A model generated the notes under the pieces. That model did no database searches. It worked only from the letters and a program-made list of their open reading frames with translations, and was not told the DNA's origin. From Paenibacillus timonensis (GTDB lineage: Bacteria > Bacillota > Bacilli > Paenibacillales > Paenibacillaceae), in the NCBI RefSeq assembly GCF_022427145.1, contig NZ_JAKSXN010000008.1:43984-107983 (forward strand): a stretch of 64,000 nucleotides of DNA. Direction: 5' to 3'. How positions within the stretch are numbered: position 1 is the first letter of the stretch; each line of letters opens with the position of its first letter. Shown here in pieces: positions 1-8,515 of the stretch. Both the position numbers and the translations under genes were made by a program.

Positions 1-603
1 GGCGTAATCGCCGACATCGCCGATGAGGAGATCCAGGCGATCGTCCGGTACTGCGTCGGCAAGGTCGAGGAGAAGCTGGCCCATTATCCCGCGGCCAAAA
101 CGCATCATCACGCCTATTTCGGCGGACTGGCTTACCATATGGTGCGGATGCTGGAGATCGGCGACTTTTTGTGCGGGCAGCGTTCGTTTTTGAACCCGGA
201 CTTGCTGAAGGCGGGCATCATTTTGCACGATATCGCCAAGCCGGAAGAAATGGTGGCCGAGCTCGGCATCGTGTCCGAGTACAGTACGCCGGGCAAGCTG
301 CTGGGACATATTTCGATGGCGTCGCAATGGGTGACCGAAGCGGCGATTCGCCTCGGCATCGCGCTGGATTCGCCGAAGGTGCTTGGGCTGCAGCATTTGG
401 TATTGTCCCACCACAACTTGGGGGAATGGGGCAGCCCGGTACAGCCGCAGACGCCGGAGGCCGTCGCCCTGCACCATATCGACGCGCTGGACGCCAAGCT
501 GCAAATGGTGGAGGACGCGCTGGCCACGACGCCGGAGTCCGAAACGTGGACGCCGTTGATTCGGGGGCTGGAAAACAAGGGGATTTACCGGTTGAAGTGG
601 TAA
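1..603 (+). CDS. yhaM: 3'-5' exoribonuclease YhaM, C-terminal part (5' end outside window)
   Basis: The reading frame is open from the first base, so the start lies upstream; about 200 residues of a protein that is about 314 aa in Bacillus are present. The visible part is the HD-type metal-dependent domain: the segment THHHAYFGGLAYH is followed by the paired LHDIAKPEE motif, which supplies the His-Asp metal ligands. YhaM proteins combine an N-terminal OB-fold with this HD domain and trim RNA or single-stranded DNA from the 3' end in the cytoplasm. The stop is 16 bases from the stop of the convergent dipeptidase gene, and no clear terminator separates the two. The identification rests on HD-domain motifs and length; a different HD phosphohydrolase is less likely. 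Confidence 0.85.
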   Translation, partial: GVIADIADEEIQAIVRYCVGKVEEKLAHYPAAKTHHHAYFGGLAYHMVRMLEIGDFLCGQRSFLNPDLLKAGIILHDIAKPEEMVAELGIVSEYSTPGKLLGHISMASQWVTEAAIRLGIALDSPKVLGLQHLVLSHHNLGEWGSPVQPQTPEAVALHHIDALDAKLQMVEDALATTPESETWTPLIRGLENKGIYRLKW

Positions 604-619
604 GTAAAGGCCTGAACGG

Positions 620-1474
620 TTATTCCACGTCAAAATCAAAATAGGTGGACGGGTAAGGTTCGTTCTTCAGCGTGTAATGCCACCATTCCTTACTGTAAGG
701 CTGGAAGCCCTGCTTGACCATCGCCGTCTTGAGAAGATAGCGGGCCGTGCGCTGCGCTTTGGTCAGCCCCTTAGCCCCATGCGCCGAAATCGGGCCGAGG
801 AAATCGACCCGGCTGCCCATATCGACCTCTTCGCCGGTCTTCTTGTAGACCAGGGTAAGGTCCACCGTGCTGCCGCGGGAATGGCCGGATTTGGAGGACA
901 AGTAGCCTTGCTTGAACAGATTTTTCTTATCCACGCCGGGATAGAAACGTTCCTTCATCTCTATATCCAGCGGGTCCTTGGACCAGCGGGCGAAATGGTT
1001 GACGGCTTTTTGCGGGCGATAGGCGTCGATGATTTTCAGACGGTAGCCTCGGGTTCCTAAATCGTCGTTGGCCTTCTTCAACGCCCGGGCCGCGCGCAAG
1101 GTCAGGATCGCGAACGGGCCGTTGTACCCGTCGATCCGCTCTCCAATGAAGTTGTCGCCGGTATAATAGCGGAGATCGTATTCGGCATCCGGAATCACCT
1201 CGTCGAGGTAAACGAAGCCCTTCCCTTTAGGCAGTTGATATTTCTTGGCGATTTCGTCAGCTTTAGAGGAGGAGGCCGGTCGCTCGGCTGGCTTAGATGC
1301 GGCAGCAGTATCGCCTATATCGGCTGCGCTCACGCAGACCATCAGCGACAAGGCGGCAAGGGTTAAGCCTACTTTGCGTGCTGGCCGGATCGACTTAGGG
1401 GGAGAACTGGCAGAAGCATGGGGATCGGACTCCGTCAGCATGAGTTGAATGCGCTTGTTTTTTCGGAAAGGCAT
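620..1474 (-). CDS. VanX-like D-alanyl-D-alanine dipeptidase (peptidase family M15D), membrane-anchored or secreted
   Basis: This 284-residue protein has a basic N-terminus, one hydrophobic segment at about residues 34-51 (uncleaved anchor or signal peptide), a low-complexity Ala/Ser linker, and an M15D catalytic domain from about residue 78. Visible catalytic elements are DAYRP (substrate Arg153), SGHSRGSTVD with zinc ligands His198 and Asp205, and EWWHY with the base Glu263 and third ligand His266. The expected reaction is hydrolysis of D-Ala-D-Ala, or of D,L-dipeptides from peptidoglycan, outside the membrane. No vanH/vanA ligase genes are nearby, so vancomycin resistance is not indicated; cell-wall turnover is more likely. 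An in-frame ATG at 1480 lies one base from the AAGGAG; the ATG at 1474 has a 7-base spacing and is chosen. Confidence 0.85.
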   Translation of the reverse strand: MPFRKNKRIQLMLTESDPHASASSPPKSIRPARKVGLTLAALSLMVCVSAADIGDTAAASKPAERPASSSKADEIAKKYQLPKGKGFVYLDEVIPDAEYDLRYYTGDNFIGERIDGYNGPFAILTLRAARALKKANDDLGTRGYRLKIIDAYRPQKAVNHFARWSKDPLDIEMKERFYPGVDKKNLFKQGYLSSKSGHSRGSTVDLTLVYKKTGEEVDMGSRVDFLGPISAHGAKGLTKAQRTARYLLKTAMVKQGFQPYSKEWWHYTLKNEPYPSTYFDFDVE

Positions 1475-1570
1475 GATCATGCTCCTTACGCGGATAGAAT
1501 GATAAATAAAATACAGCGATTGAATTCTATGATTATAGCATATCCCAGACATTCGAAGGAGGCGATTTCG

Positions 1571-2452
1571 GTGCGGATCGGAGCAATTGAAGCGGGCGGT
1601 ACGAAGTTCGTCTGCGGCGTCGGAAATGAGCACGGCGTCATTGAAGACAGCGTCAGTTTCCCAACGGAGCTGCCGGAACCCACCCTGGAACGGGTGATTG
1701 CCTATTTTAGCGATAAAGATGTAGAGGCCATCGGCGTGGGATCGTTTGGCCCGCTCGACATCAATCGGGACAGCGCCACTTACGGTTACGTGACGACGAC
1801 GCCAAAGCCAGGGTGGAACGGATACGATGTTCTTGGCAAATTAAAAACGAGATTCGACGTTCCCTATGGCTGGGATACGGACGTGAACGCCGCTGCCTTG
1901 GGCGAGGCAAAGTGGGGTGCGGCCCAGGGGCTGGACAGCTGCGTGTATTATACGGTAGGGACCGGCATCGGCGTCGGGGTGCTGGCGGAAGGCAAGCTCG
2001 TGCACGGGCTGATACACCCGGAGGGCGGCCACGTCCTGCCGCGGCGGCATCCGGATGACGATTTCCCCGGTTTATGCCCGTATCATGGGGATTGCCTGGA
2101 GGGCATGGCAGCGGGACCGAGCCTGGAAGCGCGCTGGAAGGTGAAGGGGCATGAGCTGTCTTCGGATCATTCGGCCTGGGCCATCGAAGCTTACTATTTG
2201 GCCCAGGCGGTAACAGGCGCCATCCTAATGCTCTCGCCTCAAAAAGTGATCATGGGCGGCGGCGTGATGCAGCAACCGCAGCTGTTCCCGTTGATTCGCG
2301 CGGAGGTTCGCCGGAATTTGGCCGGTTATGTGAACGCCCCGGCGATCTTAAGCGGCATCGACGAGTATATTGTCCCGCCGGGCTTGGGCAGCCGTGCAGG
2401 TCTGTGCGGTGCGCTTGCTTTGGGGCTGGAGGCCTTGGCAAGCCGTGGCTGA
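1571..2452 (+). CDS. ROK-family fructokinase / mannose kinase
   Basis: This 293-residue ROK sugar kinase has the N-terminal phosphate-binding segment IGAIEAGGTKF, the central GTGIGVG loop, and the zinc-binding insert of fructokinase-type ROK proteins (about residues 143-172), with the HPEGGH motif and the HPDDDFPGLCPYHGDC cluster. Relatives such as Bacillus GmuE/YdhR and ScrK phosphorylate fructose and often mannose with ATP in the cytoplasm. Its position in front of a mannan locus suggests that it phosphorylates mannose released by the GH125 enzyme, which is inference. The start is GTG at 1571, set by AAGGAGG at 1556-1562 (8-base spacing); an upstream ATG at 1532 has no such site. The gene is divergent from the dipeptidase. 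Confidence 0.85.
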   Translation: MRIGAIEAGGTKFVCGVGNEHGVIEDSVSFPTELPEPTLERVIAYFSDKDVEAIGVGSFGPLDINRDSATYGYVTTTPKPGWNGYDVLGKLKTRFDVPYGWDTDVNAAALGEAKWGAAQGLDSCVYYTVGTGIGVGVLAEGKLVHGLIHPEGGHVLPRRHPDDDFPGLCPYHGDCLEGMAAGPSLEARWKVKGHELSSDHSAWAIEAYYLAQAVTGAILMLSPQKVIMGGGVMQQPQLFPLIRAEVRRNLAGYVNAPAILSGIDEYIVPPGLGSRAGLCGALALGLEALASRG

Positions 2453-2493
2453 TGCTCCTGGAGGAGCGGTTCGCGGAACGTTTCAAACATGGT

Positions 2494-2537
2494 TCGACAA
2501 TCGCGATATATCATGATATATTATAATATATATCATG
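2494..2537 (+). promoter_or_regulatory. Sigma-A promoter with 26-bp palindromic operator before the GntR/LacI-hybrid regulator
   Basis: A -35 TCGACA (2494-2499) and a -10 TATATT (2517-2522) are separated by 17 bases. An almost perfect AT-rich palindrome, arms CATGATATAT and ATATATCATG, spans 2512-2537 and overlaps the -10 and start point. This is the geometry expected for autorepression by the product of the gene at 2569. A weaker similar sequence, TGATATGTAATTTATATAC, lies at 4131-4149 upstream of the transporter promoter. Confidence 0.6.
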
Positions 2538-2568
2538 TCCTTTTGTAGGGGAACGCGGGAGGAACGTC

Positions 2569-3753
2569 ATGAGTGAAAGTACCTCGTCAAAACCGATGTA
2601 CGAGAAAATTTTTGATGATGTGAAACGGCAAATCCTGGACCAAAGCTATAAGCCCGGGGACCGGATTCCATCGGAGAAGGAGCTGGCCGAGGAATATCAG
2701 GTGAGCCGGATTACGAGCAAGCGGGCGCTCGAGATGCTGGCCGCCGAGCACATCATCGTTCGAAAACCGGGGCGCGGCTCGTTTGTCGCCGATCCGGAAG
2801 CCGATGGGGCAGGCGCGGCGGAACACGGCCGGCTGGACGGGACCTACGGCGGGAACGGAGCGGACGGGGAAGTCGCGGGAAAGCTGATCGGCGTCGTGCT
2901 GACGGATTTCGCCGGCAGCTATGGAACCCGGTTGATTTACGGGATGGAGGATGCGGCGCGGGAGCAGGATTGTTACCTCGTCCTGAAACGGACGTTCGGC
3001 ATCCAGGAGAATGAAGAAGCGACCATTCGCAAGCTGCTGCAGCTGGGGGTGGACGGCTTGATCGTATTCCCGGCGCAAGGGGAATACTTCAATGCGGAAA
3101 TCCTCAAGATGGTGATCGAACGTTTTCCGCTGGTACTGATCGACCGTGAGCTGAAAGGCGTGGCGGCGGCTTCCATCAGCACCGACAATGTGAAGGCGGC
3201 GCAGGAGGCGGCGGAGTATTTGTTCGACCTTGGCCACGCGCACATCTCGTTATTGTCTCCGCCGCCGGTGGATACGTCAGCAGTGGAGGAACGGATCGAA
3301 GGCTTCGTGCAGGCGCATGCCGGCCGCGGCATCGCCGCGGAGCGGGAGTTGTGGATCAGCGATCTGACCTCCACGCTGCCGAACTCTTTTTATGATGAGA
3401 ACATCGAACGGGACATTGACAAAATCATGCGTCATTTGCAGGCGAATCCCTCGATCACGGCGTTCTTCGCCATCGAGTACAACATCGCGCTGTTGGCTAA
3501 AGCCGCCGTGACGCGGCTCGGGCTTCGCATTCCCGAAGACGTGTCCATTATTTGTTTCGACAGTCCGCAGTTTCGCATCGGCGAGGGGTACGCCTTCACC
3601 CATATGCGCCAAAGCGAAGAAGACATGGGCAAGTTGGCCGTGGAGAATGTTTTGGCCCTGCTCGAGAACCGGCCGGTGGCGAACAAAATCAAACTGCCCG
3701 CTTTGCTCGTTCCGGGGGAATCCACCGGAACCGCGAGGGGAGAGCGCAAGTAG
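2569..3753 (+). CDS. GntR-LacI hybrid transcriptional regulator (AraR-like architecture)
   Basis: This 394-residue protein has an N-terminal GntR winged helix (about residues 8-78, with the YKPGDRIPSEKELAEEYQVSR signature) joined by a Gly-rich linker to a LacI/periplasmic-binding-protein type sensor domain (about 105-385). This is the architecture of AraR, a sugar-released repressor. The ATG at 2569 has GGGAGG at 2557-2562. The gene sits between the kinase and the mannan importer and is read in the same direction, so it probably represses the mannan genes and itself, with a mannose-containing oligosaccharide as inducer; the ligand is inference. It is followed by a strong hairpin terminator at 3863, so the transporter operon has its own promoter. 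Confidence 0.85.
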   Translation: MSESTSSKPMYEKIFDDVKRQILDQSYKPGDRIPSEKELAEEYQVSRITSKRALEMLAAEHIIVRKPGRGSFVADPEADGAGAAEHGRLDGTYGGNGADGEVAGKLIGVVLTDFAGSYGTRLIYGMEDAAREQDCYLVLKRTFGIQENEEATIRKLLQLGVDGLIVFPAQGEYFNAEILKMVIERFPLVLIDRELKGVAAASISTDNVKAAQEAAEYLFDLGHAHISLLSPPPVDTSAVEERIEGFVQAHAGRGIAAERELWISDLTSTLPNSFYDENIERDIDKIMRHLQANPSITAFFAIEYNIALLAKAAVTRLGLRIPEDVSIICFDSPQFRIGEGYAFTHMRQSEEDMGKLAVENVLALLENRPVANKIKLPALLVPGESTGTARGERK

Positions 3754-3862
3754 CGAGACGCCCGCCTGCGGGGGCGGCTTAGTGCCGCCACGGGCGGATG
3801 CCCTTGCCGCCTTGCGGGGCAAAGGCACCAATGGCCCGGCGGTGGAGCCAACTGCCACCCTC

Positions 3863-3908
3863 ATGCCGAAACTCAACTGCAAAAGTGCAGTTGAGTTTCG
3901 GCATTTTT
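3863..3908 (+). terminator. Intrinsic terminator after the regulator gene
   Basis: Two perfect 19-base arms (3863-3881 and 3886-3904) enclose a 4-base loop and are followed by a T5 run. The stem is unusually long for a terminator. It also forms the first unit of repeat cluster A. Confidence 0.75.
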
Positions 3909-4074
3909 GCGTTTGTGGGCCCTTGGGATGTAAAAGTGCATCTGATTGAGGACCATTTGGCTGAAAAGGGCGATTTGAGCAAATTTGAACTGCACTTTTA
4001 CGTTGGGCGGACGGACGAGGGAGAAATCATATCGAAACTTCGGAACATGAAGCCCATATCGAAATTTCCGAACA
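3881..4074. repeat. Spaced inverted-repeat cluster A
   Basis: Units are centred at about 3883.5 (CTGC/GCAG hairpin), 3934.5 (GATG/CATC around TAAAAGTG), 3996 (AAC/GTT around the inverted word) and 4045 (CTTC/GAAG). The steps are about 51, 61.5 and 49 bp. The first three share the AAAAGTGCA word; the fourth uses another word, so its membership is uncertain. The step pattern resembles clusters B and C. Confidence 0.45.
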
Positions 4075-4173
4075 AGCCCTCCGTACAAAGGGGCCGTTTT
4101 TTGTCGTACAAGAAAGGAGAAGGGGACGTTTGATATGTAATTTATATACCAGGGACATCGATATTTTTCCCTA

Positions 4174-4224
4174 TTGACATAATGATATGATGCTAATATA
4201 CTATGTTTATTGAAAACGCTTTAA
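4174..4224 (+). promoter_or_regulatory. Sigma-A promoter with overlapping cre site for the mannan importer operon
   Basis: TTGACA (4174-4179) and TATACT (4197-4202) are 17 bases apart. The expected start point is near 4209, and TGAAAACGCTTTAA at 4211-4224 matches the CcpA cre consensus at all but one position. A cre at the start point normally gives glucose repression by CcpA-HPr(Ser-P). Confidence 0.8.
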
Positions 4225-4263
4225 TTGCTATGTTATTCGAAACGAAAAGGGGAGGTTTACGAA

Positions 4264-5571
4264 ATGAAAAAGTGGATGCTTGTGATGCTGGTGACCGTGC
4301 TGTTCGGCGCAATGCTGGCCGGTTGCGGAGGAAGCAGCGGAGGCAGCGCCGGGAACGGCGGCGGCAGCGGGGACGGCGGAGATAGCGGCAGTACCAAGAA
4401 AGTGAAGCTGACGTTCTGGGGCGACTGGGGCGGTGAAGGACAGAAGCAGTTCGAGACGATGGTCGACGCCTTCAACAAGTCGCAGGACAAAATCGAAGTC
4501 AAATACGTGCTTCAGCAGGATATGGTCACGAAGTTCCTGACGGCTGCAACGAGCGGCGGTTCGCCGGACATTTTGTTCTGGGACCGCTGGAGAACGGCGC
4601 TGTACGCTCCGAAAAACGTGCTTCGCCCGATTGATGAATATATGGAGCGCGACGGCGTGAACAAAGGCGACTTTTACGACGAGTCGTTAAAGGAATTGAC
4701 CAATAACGATAAATTGTACGGTTTGCCGTTGACGGTGGATGCCCGCGCCTTGTTCTACAACAAGAAGATGTTTGCGGATGCGGGCCTGGAGGCGCCGACA
4801 ACGTGGGACGAATTGGAACAGGCCGCCAAGACGCTGACGAAATGGAATGGCAGCAAACTTGAAACCGCAGGTTTCTCGATGGCCGATCCGGGTCTGTTTA
4901 ACATGTATCTGCAGCAAGCCGGCGGGCAAATGCTCGGCGAGGACGGCAAAACCAACTTCAACAATGCGCAGGGCAAGCAGGTTCTGGAATTTTGGCAGCG
5001 CTTGCTGAATGAGGACAAAGTATACAAGGTCGGCTTCGAAAAAGGTCTCGGCGAAGGCACCGACGCGTTCGTGACGGGCAAGGTGGCCATGCTGTACACC
5101 GGTCCTTGGATGATGAGCACTTATAATAAATACGGCAAGGATCTGGAATACGGCATCGTTCCGCCTCCTGCAGGCCCTAACGGTGACAAGGGCAGCGTCA
5201 TGGGCGGCTTCGGGCTCGTCATTCCGCAAGGCTCCAAGCATCCGGACGAAGCATGGGAGTTCATCAAGTGGTGGACGGCGAACAAGGACAACGCCTTGCT
5301 GTGGGCGAAAACGAGCTTGAACCTGCCGGGCTTCAAACCGGCGCTCGAGGATCCGTTCTTCACCGAGGATCCGTTGTGGAAGCCGTTTACGGAGACGTTG
5401 GAATTCGCTAAGACGCGTCCGACGCATCCGGGTTATTCGGTCATGGAAGAGAACGCGCTGATTCCAAACCTGGAGCTGCTGCTGCAGAACAAGCAATCGA
5501 TCGACGATACGCTGAAAAAAGCCCAAGAACAAGGCGACAAGCTGCTTGCGGAAAATGCGGTCGTGAAGTAA
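4264..5571 (+). CDS. ABC transporter sugar-binding lipoprotein (family 1), probable mannan-oligosaccharide binder
   Basis: The 435-residue protein begins with a lipoprotein signal ending in LAGC (Cys21), then a Gly/Ser-rich tether, then an extracellular solute-binding domain of family 1 (about 48-435). Typical segments are LTFWGDWGG, SPDILFWDRW, LPLTVDARALFYNKKMF and KVAMLYTGPWMM. It would sit on the outer face of the membrane and deliver oligosaccharide to the two permeases that follow. The ATG at 4264 has AGGGGAGG at 4248-4255; the earlier in-frame ATG at 4225 would put 13 residues before the signal peptide. No ATPase gene is in the operon, as is usual for carbohydrate importers of Gram-positives that share an MsmX-type ATPase. 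Substrate is inferred from the GH76/GH125 genes downstream. Confidence 0.9.
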   Translation: MKKWMLVMLVTVLFGAMLAGCGGSSGGSAGNGGGSGDGGDSGSTKKVKLTFWGDWGGEGQKQFETMVDAFNKSQDKIEVKYVLQQDMVTKFLTAATSGGSPDILFWDRWRTALYAPKNVLRPIDEYMERDGVNKGDFYDESLKELTNNDKLYGLPLTVDARALFYNKKMFADAGLEAPTTWDELEQAAKTLTKWNGSKLETAGFSMADPGLFNMYLQQAGGQMLGEDGKTNFNNAQGKQVLEFWQRLLNEDKVYKVGFEKGLGEGTDAFVTGKVAMLYTGPWMMSTYNKYGKDLEYGIVPPPAGPNGDKGSVMGGFGLVIPQGSKHPDEAWEFIKWWTANKDNALLWAKTSLNLPGFKPALEDPFFTEDPLWKPFTETLEFAKTRPTHPGYSVMEENALIPNLELLLQNKQSIDDTLKKAQEQGDKLLAENAVVK

Positions 5572-5599
5572 AAACCGGCCTCTGAAAGGGGAGCGAAGA

Positions 5600-6487
5600 A
5601 TGGCATCCGTCAATAAGCTCGAACGGCATCAGGCCCGAATGGCCTATCTGTTCATTACACCAACCATGCTGTTGTTTGCCGTATTCATGGTCATCCCCGT
5701 CGTGATGGCCCTATATCTCAGCTTCACCAATTATGACGTGCTGAGCAGCAACGATTGGGTCGGTCTGGACAATTACCGCCGCCTGATCGGCGACACGCTG
5801 CTCTGGCAGACTTTTTTGAACGTGTTCTATTACGCGATTGTTTTCGTACCGCTGAATTTGTTGATTTCCTTGCTGCTGGCGATGCTGCTTAACAAAAAGA
5901 AGGGCGGGGTCAAGCTATTCCGCACGTTTTACTACTTGCCAACCTTGACCTCGGCCGTCGCCGCGGCCACCGTGTGGATCTGGATGCTGCATCCCGAATA
6001 CGGTCTCATCAACGGGCTGCTCTCGTATATCGGCATTACCGGCCCGGCTTGGGTGTCGCAGACGGAAACGGCTATGTTGTCGATCATCGTCATGACGTTG
6101 TGGCAATCGGTCGGCTCCAACATGATCATTTATTTGGCTGGCCTCCAGGGCGTGCCGGATTACCTGTACGAATCGGCCCGGCTGGACGGGGCGTCACGGT
6201 TCGCCTGCTTCCGCTATATCACTTGGCCGCAGCTTCGCCCGACGACGTTCCTCGTCAGCGTCCTGTCGATCATCGGTGCCTTGCAGCTGTTTGACCAGGC
6301 GTTCGTCCTAACGCAGGGCGGGCCGGCCAACGTCACCAAAACCCCGGTATACCTGATCTACCAGCAAGGCTTTAATCAGCTGCAGATGGGGTATGCTTCG
6401 GCGCAGGCGTTCGTGCTGGCGATGGCGATTCTCGTATTTTCGCTGGTTAGCATGAAAATCACCAAAGCGGAGGAGCCGATCGTATGA
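5600..6487 (+). CDS. ABC sugar transporter permease, MalF/UgpA type
   Basis: This is a 295-residue integral membrane protein with six predicted membrane spans. The cytoplasmic coupling (EAA) loop reads YESARLDGASRFACFRYITWP at about residues 190-210 and would contact the ATPase. It is one half of the importer channel, paired with the next gene, with which it overlaps by 4 bases (ATGA), indicating translational coupling. The ATG at 5600 has GGGGAG 9 bases upstream. Confidence 0.9.
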   Translation: MASVNKLERHQARMAYLFITPTMLLFAVFMVIPVVMALYLSFTNYDVLSSNDWVGLDNYRRLIGDTLLWQTFLNVFYYAIVFVPLNLLISLLLAMLLNKKKGGVKLFRTFYYLPTLTSAVAAATVWIWMLHPEYGLINGLLSYIGITGPAWVSQTETAMLSIIVMTLWQSVGSNMIIYLAGLQGVPDYLYESARLDGASRFACFRYITWPQLRPTTFLVSVLSIIGALQLFDQAFVLTQGGPANVTKTPVYLIYQQGFNQLQMGYASAQAFVLAMAILVFSLVSMKITKAEEPIV

Positions 6488-7410
6488 CCAATCAAGAGAC
6501 GACGAGAACGAGCGTCGGCACCCGTCATGTGCAACTCGGCGTACCGATGCAGAAGAGATTAGCCAATGCGCTGTTTTATACGGTCGGCGCCATCATCGCC
6601 GTAATCATGTTTTTGCCTTTTTACTGGAGCGTGCTTACTTCCTTTAAACCGGATGAAGAGATGTTCTCCATGCCGATTAAATGGTTCACGACGAACCTGA
6701 CTTTCGAGCACTACTACAATGCGTTTACGACCGTGCCTTTCGGCCTTTATTTCTGGAACTCCTTTTTGCTGGCGGCGGTCGGGGTGTTGTTCAACCTGTT
6801 CTTCGGCTCGCTGAGCGGTTATGCGTTCGCCAAGCTGAACTTCCGGATGAATCAGCCGTTCTTCCGGATCCTGCTCGTTTCCATGATGGTGCCGGGGATC
6901 GTCACCATGATCCCAAGCGTGTACGTGCTGCGCCATATTCCGCTGGTCGGCGGAAACGACCTGTTCGGCAGCGGCGGGAACGGACTGATGAACTCGTTTT
7001 GGGGCATCATTTTGCCGGGGGCTTCCGGCACGTTTGCGGTGTTCTTCATGCGCCAGTTCTTCCTGACGCTGCCGAAAGACATGATGGAAATGGCACGGAT
7101 CGAAGGCTGCGGCGAGTTCAAAATCTTCTGGCGCATTTATCTGCCGCTGACCAAGCCGGCGCTGGCCACGCTCGGGATCTTCACGTTCCAGGCGGGCTGG
7201 AACGGCTTCCTGTGGCCGATGATCGTGCTGAACGATCCGGCCAAGGCGACGATCCAGATGGGGCTGCAGGCTTTTTCGTACAACTATCAGACGGACTATG
7301 GGCCGATGATGGCGGGAGCGCTGGTGGCGATCCTGCCGATTCTGGTGCTGTTCCTGCTCCTGCAGCGGTATTTTATCCAGGGCATTGCTTTTAGCGGAAT
7401 CAAGGGATAG
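6484..7410 (+). CDS. ABC sugar transporter permease, MalG/UgpE type
   Basis: This 308-residue second permease has a charged cytoplasmic N-terminus of about 25 residues, then six predicted membrane spans. The EAA loop contains MEMARIEGCGEFKIFWRIYLP, and the segment HIPLVGGNDLFGSGGNG is an insertion seen in the MalG-like permeases of this group (the permease at 37915 has a near-identical one). It forms a heterodimer with the preceding permease. The start overlaps the previous stop. Confidence 0.9.
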   Translation: MTNQETTRTSVGTRHVQLGVPMQKRLANALFYTVGAIIAVIMFLPFYWSVLTSFKPDEEMFSMPIKWFTTNLTFEHYYNAFTTVPFGLYFWNSFLLAAVGVLFNLFFGSLSGYAFAKLNFRMNQPFFRILLVSMMVPGIVTMIPSVYVLRHIPLVGGNDLFGSGGNGLMNSFWGIILPGASGTFAVFFMRQFFLTLPKDMMEMARIEGCGEFKIFWRIYLPLTKPALATLGIFTFQAGWNGFLWPMIVLNDPAKATIQMGLQAFSYNYQTDYGPMMAGALVAILPILVLFLLLQRYFIQGIAFSGIKG

Positions 7411-7429
7411 GACAGATGGGAGAGATCAC

Positions 7430-8515
7430 ATGAAGACCACCACGAGGGATACCGACGTGCGGCGGCAGCGGGCCGATCTGGCCCAGACCGCGCTGGATGA
7501 AGGGTTCTGGAACGAAGAGATCCAGATGTACAATATTCAAATGCCTTGCGAAAACGGGGCGTGCAACGAGATTTTTCATTACTGGTGGATGGCGCATGCG
7601 GTTGACGTGCTGGTTGACGGACTGCGGCGCACGGGGGACCGGCTCTATGCCCGGCGGCTGGAGGAGCTGTACGACGGCCTCCTTCGGCGCAACGGCGGCG
7701 CCTGGCCCAATGAGCTGTACGACGATATGGAATGGATGGCGCTCGCCTGGCTGCGCGCGTATCAGGCTACCGGCGAACCGCGCTACAAGGAGGCGACCCT
7801 CCTGCTGTGGCAGGACATCCAAACCGGATGGAACGAGCAGGTGGGCGGCGGGATCGCTTGGCAGAAATCGCAGCTGGACTATAAAAACACCCCGGCCAAC
7901 GCCCCCGCCGTCATCCTGGCGGCCAGGTTGTACCAAGCGTTTGGCCATCCGGACGATTGGGCTTGGGCGCAGCGGATTTACGAATGGCAGGCGGCGAACT
8001 TGGTCGATCCGGCTACCGGCCTGGTGTGGGACGGTATGAATCGGACCGGGGACGGGTCGATCGACAAAGATTGGCGGTTCACCTACTGCCAAGGCGTCTT
8101 CATTGGAGCTTCGGTGGAGATGTATCGGGTAAACGGAGAAAAGGCCTTCTTGGAGGCGGCACTTCGCACGTTCCGCGTGGTCGTCCAGGAATTCACCTCC
8201 AGCGAAACCGGCCTGCTGCCGGAGGAGGGAGACGGGGATGCCGGGCTGTTCAAAGGCATCCTGATCCGCTACTTGGTGCAGCTGGCCCAAGCGGTACCGG
8301 ACCATCGCGAAGTCGCCGAGTACGTCGGCTTTCAGGCGGAACGCGCCTGGAGCCGGCTGGCCGCTCCGCAACAACCGCGGTTCGGTACGGATTGGAGCCG
8401 AGGCCCGGCACCGGAGGCGACCGTGTCGCTCAGTTCGCAGCTGAGCGGCGTCATGCTGATGGAGGCGGCCTCGGGGTTAACGCCGGATGCCGCGCCCGAA
8501 GGGGAGACGACGTGA
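7430..8515 (+). CDS. Cytoplasmic GH76 alpha-1,6-mannanase (copy 1)
   Basis: This 361-residue glycoside hydrolase of family 76 has no signal peptide. The (alpha/alpha)6 fold contains the family's adjacent catalytic aspartates at Asp98-Asp99 in NELYDDMEW; further family segments are QLDYKNTPANAPA and VWDGMNRTGDGSIDKDW. GH76 enzymes cut the alpha-1,6-mannose backbone of yeast mannan. A cytoplasmic location implies that short imported manno-oligosaccharides are processed here. The ATG at 7430 has GGGAG at 7418-7422; an earlier in-frame start at 7385 lies inside the permease gene. It is followed directly by a paralogue, with stop and start overlapping as TGATG. Confidence 0.88.
   Translation: MKTTTRDTDVRRQRADLAQTALDEGFWNEEIQMYNIQMPCENGACNEIFHYWWMAHAVDVLVDGLRRTGDRLYARRLEELYDGLLRRNGGAWPNELYDDMEWMALAWLRAYQATGEPRYKEATLLLWQDIQTGWNEQVGGGIAWQKSQLDYKNTPANAPAVILAARLYQAFGHPDDWAWAQRIYEWQAANLVDPATGLVWDGMNRTGDGSIDKDWRFTYCQGVFIGASVEMYRVNGEKAFLEAALRTFRVVVQEFTSSETGLLPEEGDGDAGLFKGILIRYLVQLAQAVPDHREVAEYVGFQAERAWSRLAAPQQPRFGTDWSRGPAPEATVSLSSQLSGVMLMEAASGLTPDAAPEGETT

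Larger units (their letters stand above)
3754..4130. other. Intergenic region: GC-rich hairpin, terminator and repeat cluster A
   Basis: No supported gene is present. A GC-rich stretch (3757-3830) contains the inverted repeat TGCCCTTGCC / GGCAAAGGCA. A terminator follows at 3863-3908. A word close to GTAAAAGTGCAGTT then occurs three times (two forward copies near 3881 and 3930, one inverted near 3987-4002). The 20-mers at 4028-4047 and 4055-4074 match at 18 of 20 positions. Confidence 0.6.

Noticed and set aside
620..1474. Vancomycin-resistance vanX
   Set aside because: No vanH, vanA/B or vanRS genes accompany it; M15D dipeptidases without these are common in soil Firmicutes.
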